The notes below the pieces were generated by a model. The model saw only the letters and a list, made by a program, of their open reading frames with translations. It made no database searches and was not told where the DNA came from. Below, piece after piece: positions 41,136-49,860 of a DNA stretch of 64,000 nucleotides. The first letter of the stretch is position 1; each line of letters starts with the position of its first letter. Location: positions 40,419 through 104,418 of the forward strand of contig NZ_JAIUKZ010000013.1 in assembly GCF_020165985.1 (NCBI RefSeq), given 5' to 3'. Source of the DNA: Bacillus sp. RAR_GA_16 (GTDB taxonomy: Bacteria > Bacillota > Bacilli > Bacillales > Guptibacillaceae). Both the position numbers and the translations under genes were made by a program.

Positions 41136-41360
41136 TCAAAAGAAAAGAGCGATACCACCCGCTGTCATCAAGATAAGTCCCACCAAAAGATGAAGACTAA
41201 CAGAACTTAACTGAAGTGTCGCTATTTCATACAAACATGCTAAATAGCCTTTCGCTCGATTCATCTCTTTATGATCTTTCCATACCTCCCTTACTCCCCA
41301 AAATAGAAATGTGACCCCCATGCCAGTTAGGACAATAAACCAAAGGATGGAAAAGTTCAC
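41136..41360 (-). CDS. Small two-helix membrane protein
   Basis: A 74-residue protein with helices at about 4-23 and 52-73 and a charged middle segment (REVWKDHKEMNRAKGYLACL). It starts 1 bp after the HIT gene and is probably cotranscribed with it. I do not recognise the family. Confidence 0.6.
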   Translation of the reverse strand: MNFSILWFIVLTGMGVTFLFWGVREVWKDHKEMNRAKGYLACLYEIATLQLSSVSLHLLVGLILMTAGGIALFF

Positions 41361-41361
41361 T

Positions 41362-41811
41362 TCATCCGATTCCTTTTAATTGATCCCGCACTCTCTCACA
41401 AAGAAGAGCAATCGCCTCTTCTGTTGCAAATGGCGCCTCTGGCCAGTCATAGACACCCATTGGTCCCCAATACTCTTCTGGGGTACCAGGATAGCGCGGG
41501 ATAAGATGCATATGAAGATGTGGAACGGAATCACCGGATACCTGTGCATAAATATGTTCAGCGTGCTCGCTTTCACGAAGCGCCTTACTCACTCGAGCCG
41601 TAATGATTCCAAAAGCACTCGCTTCTTCTTCCGTCATATCCGCGAGGGTGGGCACATGTCTTTTCAGATCAATCATGACATGCCCAGGGAGAGTCGGTTT
41701 CCCTCCTCGATAAATATGTCCTACGTACACACGATCGTCTTCATAGATGGTTCCTCCTGGCAACTGAACCTCACCCGCATGCTTCTTACATATAAAGCAA
41801 TCCTTTTCCAT
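41362..41811 (-). CDS. HIT family protein
   Basis: A 149-residue HIT-fold protein. The N-terminal CFICKKHAG resembles the zinc Cys pair of bacterial HIT proteins. The histidine triad is SVPHLHMHLIPRY (about 96-108). Members hydrolyse nucleoside phosphoramidates or dinucleoside polyphosphates in the cytosol. YWGPMGVYDWPEAPFA follows the triad and places it in a subgroup distinct from the short Hit protein. It is followed at once by a small membrane gene. Confidence 0.88.
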   Translation of the reverse strand: MEKDCFICKKHAGEVQLPGGTIYEDDRVYVGHIYRGGKPTLPGHVMIDLKRHVPTLADMTEEEASAFGIITARVSKALRESEHAEHIYAQVSGDSVPHLHMHLIPRYPGTPEEYWGPMGVYDWPEAPFATEEAIALLCERVRDQLKGIG

Positions 41812-41869
41812 ATCCTTTTCCCCTTGCAGTAGTCGTTAAATTTTTCCATTGATCCTCACTATCATTAAA

Positions 41870-42793
41870 TCAAATATTTTCCTCTACGCCTACACTTTCT
41901 TTCTTCCGTTTATACCCCTTCTGTTTTCCACTGAGCATCGTGATGGTTACGAGTATGATGACAAGCCCAATACTCTGCGTGGGCGTAAGAACTTCTCCTA
42001 AAACCACTAACCCAAATAAAGAGGCCGTAACCGGTTCAACCATCGCAATCACTGAAGCAACCGAAGAGGATGTTTTTTTCAACCCTTCGATATAAAGGTA
42101 AAAGGAAAGACCCGCGCCGATGATTCCGAGAGTAATAAACCAAATGAGATCCTCTGATAATAAAACAGATCGTGCTTCGCTATGATCAATAAATAGAAAC
42201 AAGACGATCGTAAATGTTGCAAAAGCTATGCTTAGAATAAATGGCGGACGACCATTCTTAGAAGCGTTCTTAAATCCAAAAATAAAGAGCGCATACGACA
42301 CACCTGATAGTAAACCAAATATGACGCCTAACACATTTAATTGACCGATCCCCGTTTCATAAATATTTGTTAATAAACTAATCCCACCCATCACGACAAT
42401 CATTGAGATAACCTTAAATGGCGTGATAGACTCAATTCGAAAGAGAAAGGAACTCATTAACACGAATATGGGTGCCGTATACATTAACGTTGAAGCGACA
42501 GCGACACCTGATTCTGAAATACTTAGAAAGTAAAAACTAAAGTTCCCTGCTACCGCTACTCCAGCCAACATGGCCCACCACACCGTTTTCGAAGAAAACT
42601 TTGTTGAGCTTCCTTTACTTCCTTTTCGTTTAAGAAGCAGCCAAAACAATAAACAAACCAACCCAATTGCCCCTCGATAAAAAGAAATCACTAAGGGACT
42701 CCACCCTTTGTCCATTAAGATTCCAGCTAGCCCACCAGAAATGCCCCATAAAATAGCTGCGATAATGACAAAGCCTGTATAATAAACATGCAT
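41870..42793 (-). CDS. EamA/DMT superfamily transporter
   Basis: A 307-residue protein with ten hydrophobic helices arranged as two EamA repeats. The first begins WGISGGLAGILMDKGWSPLV; the second contains GLLSGVSYALFIFGFKNAS. The end of each repeat has the typical conserved glycines (MVEPVTASLFGLVVLGE). It exports or imports a small metabolite across the membrane. The C-terminus is basic. It is monocistronic. The region 42794-42940 holds no gene. Confidence 0.87.
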   Translation of the reverse strand: MHVYYTGFVIIAAILWGISGGLAGILMDKGWSPLVISFYRGAIGLVCLLFWLLLKRKGSKGSSTKFSSKTVWWAMLAGVAVAGNFSFYFLSISESGVAVASTLMYTAPIFVLMSSFLFRIESITPFKVISMIVVMGGISLLTNIYETGIGQLNVLGVIFGLLSGVSYALFIFGFKNASKNGRPPFILSIAFATFTIVLFLFIDHSEARSVLLSEDLIWFITLGIIGAGLSFYLYIEGLKKTSSSVASVIAMVEPVTASLFGLVVLGEVLTPTQSIGLVIILVTITMLSGKQKGYKRKKESVGVEENI

Positions 42794-42942
42794 TTTATCC
42801 CTCCTAATGTGAACCTGTTCGGAGGTGATTCCCAGTTATTTTCCAGATAAAACGAAATTGAAGAAAACTCATGAACATTCCATACTTTTTACTATCCTTT
42901 CCTAAGTCCTTAGACACGCTCTTCATCAATTCAAAGACATAC

Positions 42943-42971
42943 AAAAAAGGCTCATTTCAATGAGCCTTTTG
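42943..42971 (-). terminator. Terminator overlapping the end of the membrane gene
   Basis: AAAAGGCTCAT and ATGAGCCTTTTTT pair on the minus strand over a 4-nt loop that contains the TGA stop of the gene. Confidence 0.9.
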
Positions 42972-43406
42972 AGTCATTACCTTTCGCCTGTCATCATCCA
43001 CTTTGGCCTTTTTCGAGTCATATTTGTTTCGAACGACAATTAACATCACAAAATACGTGTAAACAGGGATTAAGATAAACCAAATCGAGAGTTCTTCTTC
43101 ACTCTTCCACATCAAAAGACCAACGAAGGTATACATGATGAAACTCGCCACCATTTCCATTATATGACTTAATGAGAATCGCTTCACCACGAAGTCAGTC
43201 AGCAGTGTCGTAGGTAGTCCCAAAATGAAATAGAAAAGGTAAAAGAACATCGCATAAATAAGGCCTACATCAAGACGGTAAAAAGGATATTCTTCTCCCC
43301 AAAACTGGCTATGTATGAAGAGTGAATCACACAAGGCAAGCAAAACGCCTGCAGCGGGACCTGAAATCAGTATCGCTAAAACGATCATTAAAAAATACTT
43401 CATCAT
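42957..43406 (-). CDS. Four-helix membrane protein of unknown function
   Basis: A 149-residue protein with four predicted helices (about 3-24, 48-70, 80-99 and 107-125) and a strongly charged C-terminus (NKYDSKKAKVDDDRRKVMTQ). The last two codons form part of the terminator stem. It has no recognisable motif. It is monocistronic. Confidence 0.6.
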   Translation of the reverse strand: MMKYFLMIVLAILISGPAAGVLLALCDSLFIHSQFWGEEYPFYRLDVGLIYAMFFYLFYFILGLPTTLLTDFVVKRFSLSHIMEMVASFIMYTFVGLLMWKSEEELSIWFILIPVYTYFVMLIVVRNKYDSKKAKVDDDRRKVMTQKAH

Positions 43407-43454
43407 TACCTCTCACCAATCATTTTACTTGTTATCATCCGGAAAAACGCTTCC

Positions 43455-43505
43455 CATTAAAAAAGAGAACTTACCTAATAATACCAGATAAGCTCCCTCT
43501 TATTT
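43455..43505 (-). terminator. Terminator of the peptidase gene
   Basis: Minus-strand arms GGGAGCTTATCTGG and AGGTAAGTTCTC pair imperfectly, followed by six U. Confidence 0.7.
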
Positions 43506-43527
43506 ATCCAAGATTTATTAATAAATT

Positions 43528-45321
43528 TTATCGTACAAGCTGCTGATCCAAGAAATGCAAAATCTTTCGATACACCTTGATCTCATTTTCTTTCTTAGAA
43601 AAGCCATGCCCCTCATCTTCAAGCACCATATATTCCACTTGTGCTCCTTCCTTCTTCAAGGCTTCGACGATTTGATCGGACTCAGCCTTCACGACCCTCG
43701 GATCATTTGCACCCTGAACGACAAGCATCGGTTTCTTCATTCCTTTTAAATAGGTGATCGGGGAATCTTCCGTTAATTTGTCTTTATGCTCAACCGGGTC
43801 TCCTACAAATTTGGCCATAGAGGGCTTCCAATGATCCGGGACACTATCAATGAACGAAAAGAGATTTCCTGGCCCGAAAATATCAACAACCGCTTTGTAG
43901 TATTCAGCATGACGACCGTGAAGCAATAGCGCCATGTATCCTCCATAACTTCCACCCATTAAAAGCACCTTATTTGAATCCACATAGTCATTTGCAATCA
44001 ACCACTCGATTCCCTTCACATTATCAAGGCGTGGCCCAAAGCCCCAATCCTGCTCAACCATTTTCATAAATTCGAGGCCATAACCAGTTGATCCTCTGAA
44101 ATTCGGAGCAAAGATGGAATAACCGCGATGTAACAAGAATTGATATAACGACCAGTACATTTTCCGTTCAGCAGATTGTGGGCCGCCATGCGGCCAATGA
44201 ATCACATGGCCATTTGAATTTTCTTCATCTGCTCGATAGAACAATCCCTCAATTTCAAGCCCGTCATAGGAAGGGTATCGAATCACTTCAGGCTCTATCA
44301 AAAGTTCTTCAGAAATGCCTGGTACTACGTTGTTCGTAAGTTTTTCCCATTCCTCCCCATCTTGCCTTTGGAAATAAATATTTGCGGGACTTGTTGAGCC
44401 ATCACCAAGAACATACAGATTTCCTTTTTCCGAAATCGCCAACTTATCAATCAGGTTCACCGGGATTTTTTTAAGATCATACGCTTCTCTACTTAAGTCA
44501 TACACAAATAGACGGTCTTCCACCCCACTTTTACTGACGAGATACAAGCGGTTATTTTCTTTGTCAGCCTTAAACGATGTAAGATCCTCATGTTCAATCT
44601 CCAATACTTTGGAGAAATGCTTCGTATGTAAATTGAACTTCGCGAGATAGGAAAAGTTTGATTCAAAGTTTGTTGTAAAATAGACGCTATCCGCTGTGAC
44701 AAAGATCGCTTCATAGACCATAAATTCTTTCTCACTTGCTGGGGTTAACGAAAGATCTTCTCCATGACTCCTCACAAAAACGGGTGTATGCGTGTTTGAA
44801 TAATGCTTCGTATAAATAAAATTCTCTTCATCTTCACTGACGGCGATGATTTCAATAGGCGCCTCGCTTCCCTCTATAAGCATCGTGACCTCTTCTGTTT
44901 CAAGGTTATAGCAATAACCGTTAAGGTAAGTTGGGTTTCCCTTAGACGAGGTGTAATACAAACGCTTCCCATCTTCCGAAAGACTACTAAAATAATGCTT
45001 TTCTCCCTCCTCTACACGGATTGGAAGCAATGAGCCACCGCGAGGCTGCAGGGCATAAAGCTGAATATTTTCATCTCCATCTTGATCAAACCCCGCAATA
45101 AGAAATTCGCCTTTTTGATCATAATGAAGAACATGACTTCTCTGATTTCGAAACGTCATGGGATACGGGTACATATTCGGAAGATCCATTCCCCACAAGT
45201 TAAAATGACCATTCATATTCGTGGTGACCACAAGCTGTTTTTCATCTGGACTAATAACAAAATCCGTAATATCTAACGTTTGAAAAAATTGCTCCACATC
45301 TGGTTTATGAAAATGTAACAT
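43528..45321 (-). CDS. Prolyl oligopeptidase family (S9) peptidase
   Basis: A protein of about 597 residues. The N-terminal 350 residues form a beta-propeller built of WD-like repeats. The C-terminal alpha/beta-hydrolase has the nucleophile GGSYGGYMALLLHG, the Asp in VQGANDPRV and the His in LEDEGHGFSKKEN. It belongs to the S9C acylaminoacyl-peptidase-like group. No signal peptide is seen, so it is cytosolic. I chose ATG 45321, six bases after AGGAGG; a longer frame to 45426 is probably untranslated. The peptide substrate is unknown. Confidence 0.88.
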   Translation of the reverse strand: MLHFHKPDVEQFFQTLDITDFVISPDEKQLVVTTNMNGHFNLWGMDLPNMYPYPMTFRNQRSHVLHYDQKGEFLIAGFDQDGDENIQLYALQPRGGSLLPIRVEEGEKHYFSSLSEDGKRLYYTSSKGNPTYLNGYCYNLETEEVTMLIEGSEAPIEIIAVSEDEENFIYTKHYSNTHTPVFVRSHGEDLSLTPASEKEFMVYEAIFVTADSVYFTTNFESNFSYLAKFNLHTKHFSKVLEIEHEDLTSFKADKENNRLYLVSKSGVEDRLFVYDLSREAYDLKKIPVNLIDKLAISEKGNLYVLGDGSTSPANIYFQRQDGEEWEKLTNNVVPGISEELLIEPEVIRYPSYDGLEIEGLFYRADEENSNGHVIHWPHGGPQSAERKMYWSLYQFLLHRGYSIFAPNFRGSTGYGLEFMKMVEQDWGFGPRLDNVKGIEWLIANDYVDSNKVLLMGGSYGGYMALLLHGRHAEYYKAVVDIFGPGNLFSFIDSVPDHWKPSMAKFVGDPVEHKDKLTEDSPITYLKGMKKPMLVVQGANDPRVVKAESDQIVEALKKEGAQVEYMVLEDEGHGFSKKENEIKVYRKILHFLDQQLVR

Positions 45322-45407
45322 ATCCATCCTCCTAAAAACTACGATTCGTTTACTTATTCGATTAAAAGGTAATATTCTCCTGTTCACAGCGATATGAATG
45401 TCGATTA

Positions 45408-45447
45408 AAAAAGAAATAAGCGCCATTCCCGATTAGGAATAGCGCTC
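45408..45447 (-). terminator. Terminator of the ABC-F gene
   Basis: AGCGCTATTCC and GGAATGGCGCT pair on the minus strand with a short loop, then TATTTCTTTTTT. Confidence 0.8.
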
Positions 45448-45454
45448 CGCGGCA

Positions 45455-47158
45455 TTAGCTATTTAATTTACGTTTTAAATCCATTAACTGTATGAGCTCT
45501 TTATCAATCGTTTCATATTCCTCCGTACCTGCTGACAAATAACTGATTTTGCCCAGGAGTTCCGTCATTTTCGTTTCGATGACGGCTAATTCCTCTTTTG
45601 CGTTTTCTCTACCTGTTCCCTTTTGTCGTTCCTCGTATTCCTTAAGCCCAACTTCCACCCGCTTCATCTGACCCTTTTCGATCACTAATAATTTCGTACA
45701 CAGTTTTTCAATCAAGTATCGATCGTGTGAAACGATTAACAGCGTCCCTGTATACGTGTTTAGCGTTCTTTCCAGCTCTTCTCGGCTTGGAAGATCGAGA
45801 TGATTCGTCGGCTCATCCAGGATTAAAAAGTCATATTCCATTAAAATCATATGAATCAGCTTGATTCGCGTTCGTTCTCCGAGACTCAATTGAGCTATTG
45901 GTTTCTTAAGAATTTCCTGCTGAATGCCCATATTTGAAAGAAGCGTTCTCGCTTTTGTTTCCTGCTGTCGATTCGATAAATCAAGGTAATCTAACGGCGT
46001 TTTTTCACCTGGTAAGTCCGTTACATCTTGCGATAGATATGCCACTTTAGTCGATTCACTTTTCCAAAGCGAACCCTTTGTAAGCTTTTCCTGCTCAAGG
46101 AGTATTTTAATAAACGTTGTTTTTCCGGTACCATTGGGGCCAATCAGCCCAATTCGTTCACCGTGCTTGATGTAAAAATGGCTTTTCTCAAAGAGAAGAC
46201 GATCCCCAAATTCCTTCTTGATCCCTTTGGCTTCGAGAACGCGTTTCCCACGTTTGGACGCTGATTCAAACTGAAAAGAGACCGTCTTCTCTTCTTTCGG
46301 CTTTTCGACTCCATCTTTCTTAAGCTCTAGATTTAAGCGTTTCAGCTTCGATTTAATCTGGTTATCCTTTTTCTTCGCCTTCGCGCGTTCGAATTCGCGC
46401 AATCCCATTTGACGATTTTCGGAATTAGATCCTCCTTTTCCAGCTTCACGATGACCCTTAGCCGACCAGTCTTTCAAAGTAGAGATTTGCTGTTCAATCA
46501 TTTCCACCTTACGCTGCTGCTTTTCATATTCACGTTTATTCTGCTCGGTTCTTCTCTGTTTTTCATTTCGATAGAACGAATAATTCCCTTCATAGATTGT
46601 TAATTTGCCAGATTCCAGTTCAAAGATTTTTGTCACGGTTTCATCTAAAAAATACCGATCATGTGAAATGATGAGGGCAGCACCCGAATAATTCCTCACC
46701 TCTTCACTTAGCCACTTTACCCCCTGCATATCCAGGTGATTCGTTGGTTCATCCAAGATCAAAAATTCAGGAGAGCTTGCCCAGATCTTCGCTAATGAGA
46801 CTTTCAGTTTTTCGCCACCACTTAAATGGTCTAGATCCTCCTGCTCCCATCGCTCTTTCTGAAACCCTAGCTTCTTACTTTGTTCCAGTAACCTTTCCCC
46901 GAAAAGTTCAACATCAACAGCCAGGTGATTATCTGTTGATTGAGGCAAATAACCTATGTTCACATAGGGAATAGTCATAGACCCTTTATCTGGTTCAATC
47001 CTTTTCATCAGAATATTGACGAGAGTTGATTTTCCAGCCCCATTCCAACCGACTAAACCAATCTTTTCGCCATTTCGTATATCAAAGCTAACGTCACTTA
47101 AAATCTCACGTTCGCCAAAACTTTTCTGCAGTTCTTTCACTTGTATCACTCGAGCCAT
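45455..47158 (-). CDS. ABC-F family ribosome-protection-type ATPase
   Basis: A protein of about 567 residues with two nucleotide-binding domains and no membrane domain. First: GWNGAGKSTLVN and LSGGEKLKVSLAK, LILDEPTNHLD. Second: GPNGTGKTTFIK, LSLGERTRIKLIH, LILDEPTNHLD. A long charged interdomain linker (about 190-300) with KGHREAGKGGSNSENRQMG resembles ExpZ/VmlR-type antibiotic-resistance ABC-F proteins rather than housekeeping EttA/Uup types. Such proteins displace drugs from the ribosome exit site. The start is ATG 47158, behind AAGAGGTG. A structured leader suggests attenuation control. Drug specificity is unknown. Confidence 0.85.
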   Translation of the reverse strand: MARVIQVKELQKSFGEREILSDVSFDIRNGEKIGLVGWNGAGKSTLVNILMKRIEPDKGSMTIPYVNIGYLPQSTDNHLAVDVELFGERLLEQSKKLGFQKERWEQEDLDHLSGGEKLKVSLAKIWASSPEFLILDEPTNHLDMQGVKWLSEEVRNYSGAALIISHDRYFLDETVTKIFELESGKLTIYEGNYSFYRNEKQRRTEQNKREYEKQQRKVEMIEQQISTLKDWSAKGHREAGKGGSNSENRQMGLREFERAKAKKKDNQIKSKLKRLNLELKKDGVEKPKEEKTVSFQFESASKRGKRVLEAKGIKKEFGDRLLFEKSHFYIKHGERIGLIGPNGTGKTTFIKILLEQEKLTKGSLWKSESTKVAYLSQDVTDLPGEKTPLDYLDLSNRQQETKARTLLSNMGIQQEILKKPIAQLSLGERTRIKLIHMILMEYDFLILDEPTNHLDLPSREELERTLNTYTGTLLIVSHDRYLIEKLCTKLLVIEKGQMKRVEVGLKEYEERQKGTGRENAKEELAVIETKMTELLGKISYLSAGTEEYETIDKELIQLMDLKRKLNS

Positions 47159-47166
47159 GCATGTCA

Positions 47167-47235
47167 CCTCTTATTAAATTTGATTGAGAGGCTTATCGAA
47201 TAGAAACAAGCCTCTCCAAGAATCCTGGAGAGGCT
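47167..47235 (-). promoter_or_regulatory. Attenuator-like leader with mutually exclusive hairpins
   Basis: On the minus strand, arm A AGCCTCTCC (47227-47235), arm B GGAGAGGCT (47209-47217, extended by a T) and arm C AAGCCTCTC (47186-47194). B can pair perfectly with A or with C, but not both. C can also pair with the AGAGG of the ribosome binding site (47167-47172). Confidence 0.65.
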
Positions 47236-47258
47236 GCTAATCCCATATCAAATAACAT
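47193..47258 (-). CDS. Possible 21-residue leader peptide of the ABC-F gene
   Basis: ATG 47258 opens a 21-codon frame ending in TAA 47193-47195, covering arms A and B of the leader hairpins. A ribosome stalled here would prevent A-B pairing. No good ribosome binding site precedes it, so the call is tentative. Its middle reads LAASPGFLERLVSIR. Confidence 0.35.
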   Translation of the reverse strand: MLFDMGLAASPGFLERLVSIR

Positions 47259-47515
47259 GCAAACGCTTTAACAAATAGTGAAATAAACGCAAATATAAGT
47301 TACGTTTCCTTCTACTTGAAAAAGATACATGATGAAATGATCGCTTATTTGGACAGACTAATCCTATTTTCCAGGTTCTCATTTTATGAAAATATGAGTT
47401 TGATCCCGTTTAAATAAGATTAATTCCACATCCGCTAAGTACCATTCCTTCCCACCTTTTTCTTACATATTTAGTATATTCATCGAGGTTAGACATGTCA
47501 ATAAGACGCTCACTT

Positions 47516-47704
47516 CTATTTGTTTTTATATTCACTCATTTTTTCGGTGAAATATTTATACTGGATTGTTCCAACTACCGATACGGTTACCGCAATGGCT
47601 ACACCTCTTGAAATGGGGTTATCAGGAATAAAACGAAACTCAATGAACAACAGAAGCATCGTGATAAGTGGAAAGATCAAAAATCGTTTTGTTTTCGATA
47701 TAAT
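47516..47704 (-). CDS. Possible small membrane protein with unclear start
   Basis: A minus-strand frame ends at TAG 47516-47518. It encodes a basic N-terminus (SKTKR), a hydrophobic stretch FLIFPLITMLLLFIEF and a second one GVAIAVTVSVVGTIQYKYF. This looks like a genuine two-helix protein of about 60 residues. There is a GGGTGG ribosome-binding-like sequence, but at the right distance only ATT or ATA codons occur. The first standard start is TTG at 47680, too far downstream. Either a rare start is used or the gene is damaged. The stretch 47259-47515 shows nothing else. Confidence 0.4.
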   Translation of the reverse strand: MISKTKRFLIFPLITMLLLFIEFRFIPDNPISRGVAIAVTVSVVGTIQYKYFTEKMSEYKNK

Positions 47705-47810
47705 AAACCACCCTTTCGAACATCATGTATTAACGCATTTTCCCTAATTTGGAAATTGGAAACTTGTAGGTAAATAGAACATTAGAAAAATCACTATTAT
47801 GAAAACTAGA

Positions 47811-47843
47811 AAAAACAGGAGCCAAAATGAAACTAGCTCCTGC
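47811..47843 (-). terminator. Terminator after the small membrane gene
   Basis: Minus-strand arms CAGGAGC and GCTCCTG with a 13-nt loop, followed by six U. Confidence 0.8.
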
Positions 47844-47899
47844 TTTCTGATTGATTATGTTTTATATGTTAAACACTCTCTCTAAACCTTGTTAATAAC

Positions 47900-48226
47900 C
47901 TACCCGATCAGATAAGAAGAGTAATAAATCATCGTTACCACAAAGCTACTGATGCAAAAGATAAGTAAACCAAGAGTGATAGGGTTAATTTTAAATCTAA
48001 AGATCTTGATTCCCCCTGCTTCTTGGCCAGTTACCCCCTTCAGACTTGTATTGAACACATTGTTTTGTTGGGTCATTGAAAAAGAAAAGAGCCAAACAAC
48101 ACCAAATATACCTATACCGCCAATAAAGAGCGTGTCGATGAAGCTTAAATTGATGAACGTTGAAACAATGAAAAGAAAGATTAATTCTGTCACAATTGTT
48201 AAAAGAACAAGATAACTTTTACGCAT
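47900..48226 (-). CDS. Small membrane protein
   Basis: A protein of about 108 residues with three or four hydrophobic helices: two N-terminal (about 4-24, 31-50) and one C-terminal (about 82-105). A hydrophilic loop with LKGVTGQEAGGIKIF lies between. I chose ATG 48226, behind GGAGGTTGGGGTG, over the longer frame. It is monocistronic and I do not recognise the family. Confidence 0.62.
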   Translation of the reverse strand: MRKSYLVLLTIVTELIFLFIVSTFINLSFIDTLFIGGIGIFGVVWLFSFSMTQQNNVFNTSLKGVTGQEAGGIKIFRFKINPITLGLLIFCISSFVVTMIYYSSYLIG

Positions 48227-48354
48227 AAGCACCCCAACCTCCGATCGTTCATTTATCACAGCGGCTCGTTGTTAACGAGACGTTTCCTTTTCATTTGTAT
48301 ACGAACGCCATCACCAAATGGTTTCAATTTTTGGTAATATTTAGATAAAATCCG

Positions 48355-48388
48355 CCAAAAAAATGAGCCTACCATTGGTAAGCTCAGA
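48355..48388 (-). terminator. Terminator of the GNAT gene
   Basis: Minus-strand stem TGAGCTTACC / GGTAGGCTCA followed by seven U. It overlaps the last codons of the gene. Confidence 0.88.
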
Positions 48389-48860
48389 GATTGTTAACGC
48401 GCTCATATTCCATTTTCAAAAACTCGAATGTACTACCATTCGTATCCTGCATGAACGTGTGAACATCTTTGAAACCTAGCTTTCTGTATACGTTTATCGC
48501 TCTTTGGTTAAAGGTTGCAACGGATAATGTGATTTTACTAGGGTTATATTTCTTATTAATAAAAGCTAGGCCCGCCTTTATAAATTCCAATCCTTTTCCT
48601 TTATTCGTTAGGTCAGGACGCATCCCTAAGCCAATATCATAAGTACGGTCGTCCACTTTCGTAACGTTGAAAAAACCAACTAATTCTCTATTCTCCAAAA
48701 CCGCAAAGGTAGAATCCCCGCGCAGTTCAGGATCGACGAATTCTTGTAAATCTTCTTCATCAGCCTCCATATCATAAAAAGAATATTCCCCATCATAGTG
48801 CCAATTGTAGGAAATGTCTTCCGCTTGTTCTTGCGTCATGATTTCAAATTGATAAGTCAT
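48384..48860 (-). CDS. GNAT family N-acetyltransferase
   Basis: A 158-residue acetyltransferase. The acetyl-CoA-binding motif A is DIGLGMRPDLTNKGKGLEFI (here with N-K-G-K-G in place of Q/RxxGxG/A). Motif B is ATFNQRAINVYRKLGFKDVHTF. Length and order are normal. It starts 11 bp after the end of a second GNAT gene, suggesting cotranscription. The substrate (amine, amino acid or antibiotic) cannot be told. Confidence 0.87.
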   Translation of the reverse strand: MTYQFEIMTQEQAEDISYNWHYDGEYSFYDMEADEEDLQEFVDPELRGDSTFAVLENRELVGFFNVTKVDDRTYDIGLGMRPDLTNKGKGLEFIKAGLAFINKKYNPSKITLSVATFNQRAINVYRKLGFKDVHTFMQDTNGSTFEFLKMEYERVNNL

Positions 48861-48871
48861 ACAAGTCTCCT

Positions 48872-49765
48872 TTATCCAAACTTACTGTAAAAGTTTTGGC
48901 CATCAGTTAATTTAAAATAATCCATAGTAGAAGTCTCTTTAAACCCGCACGATTCGTATAAACTCAAGGCTTTCTTATTCTTCACTGCCACTTGGAGCAA
49001 GATTTGTTGGGCTTGTTTTTCTCTTAATTCCTTTACGGCTTTCATCAAGATCTCTCTGCCAAACCCTTGGCCTCGGTATTCGGGAAGAACACCTAATCCA
49101 TAAATACCACCTACACCATTCTGTCGTTCAATATGAACTTTCCCTATAATCACTTGGTTCCATTCAGCAAGGAAAATCTCCATCCCGTCCAAGGAAGTTT
49201 CCTCTGAATTCGTGTGAAAGTAAATCGCATTTTGTCTAGCAATTTCTTTTGCATCTTGATTTAGAGCCTTTCTGAAATGGAGACTTGTCGTAGCGGGAGC
49301 TTCCTTTGGTTCACCTACTAAATGCATCTCATGTTCTGAGTTCTCATAGTGAGCTCCCGTACTCTTAATAAATTCAATGCCAGATCTAGACTTGTGATCA
49401 CTCAACAAAAGCATCTGTTTCGACTCTCTTTTATTCCACTCATCTTTAACGAGTGAAAACAACTGCTTAAAAACTCCCCTTCTCCTATAGTCAGGATGAA
49501 CCATCCCATTTACTTCTAATGCTTCTGAACCAAATTGACAAATGCCCATATAGCCAATTAGTGTGTGGTCATCATAAAACATAAACTCGTTGATTCTATT
49601 TTTAACATTTTCGTTATGAGATTGATTTCGTTTGTGATCAAGTTCTAGTTTTAACGTTACATCTTCTTTTTCAAGGCAGCACTCTTTTAATCTAAGAATT
49701 TCGTTGTAGTCTTCTTGATTTAAGGAAGGTTTTAGTTTCATAGATGGATGGGTAATTGAATTCAT
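48872..49765 (-). CDS. Tandem-domain GNAT acetyltransferase
   Basis: A 297-residue protein with two GNAT domains. The N-terminal one (about 55-135) has GMVHPDYRRRGVFKQLF and the C-terminal one (about 165-290) has GLGVLPEYRGQGFGREILM and VKNKKALSLYESCGFKETSTM. Both keep the acetyl-CoA loop (R/Q-x-x-G-x-G/A type); the second is better conserved. It is upstream of a single-domain GNAT in the same direction. The substrate is unknown. Confidence 0.85.
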   Translation of the reverse strand: MNSITHPSMKLKPSLNQEDYNEILRLKECCLEKEDVTLKLELDHKRNQSHNENVKNRINEFMFYDDHTLIGYMGICQFGSEALEVNGMVHPDYRRRGVFKQLFSLVKDEWNKRESKQMLLLSDHKSRSGIEFIKSTGAHYENSEHEMHLVGEPKEAPATTSLHFRKALNQDAKEIARQNAIYFHTNSEETSLDGMEIFLAEWNQVIIGKVHIERQNGVGGIYGLGVLPEYRGQGFGREILMKAVKELREKQAQQILLQVAVKNKKALSLYESCGFKETSTMDYFKLTDGQNFYSKFG

Positions 49766-49860
49766 TCGATATCGTTCTCCTATGTCTTTATTATTTTTCT
49801 TTACAGACTACTTGAAAATGACTCATAACGATAGGAAACTTCATTAGCTGATCTTCCTTT

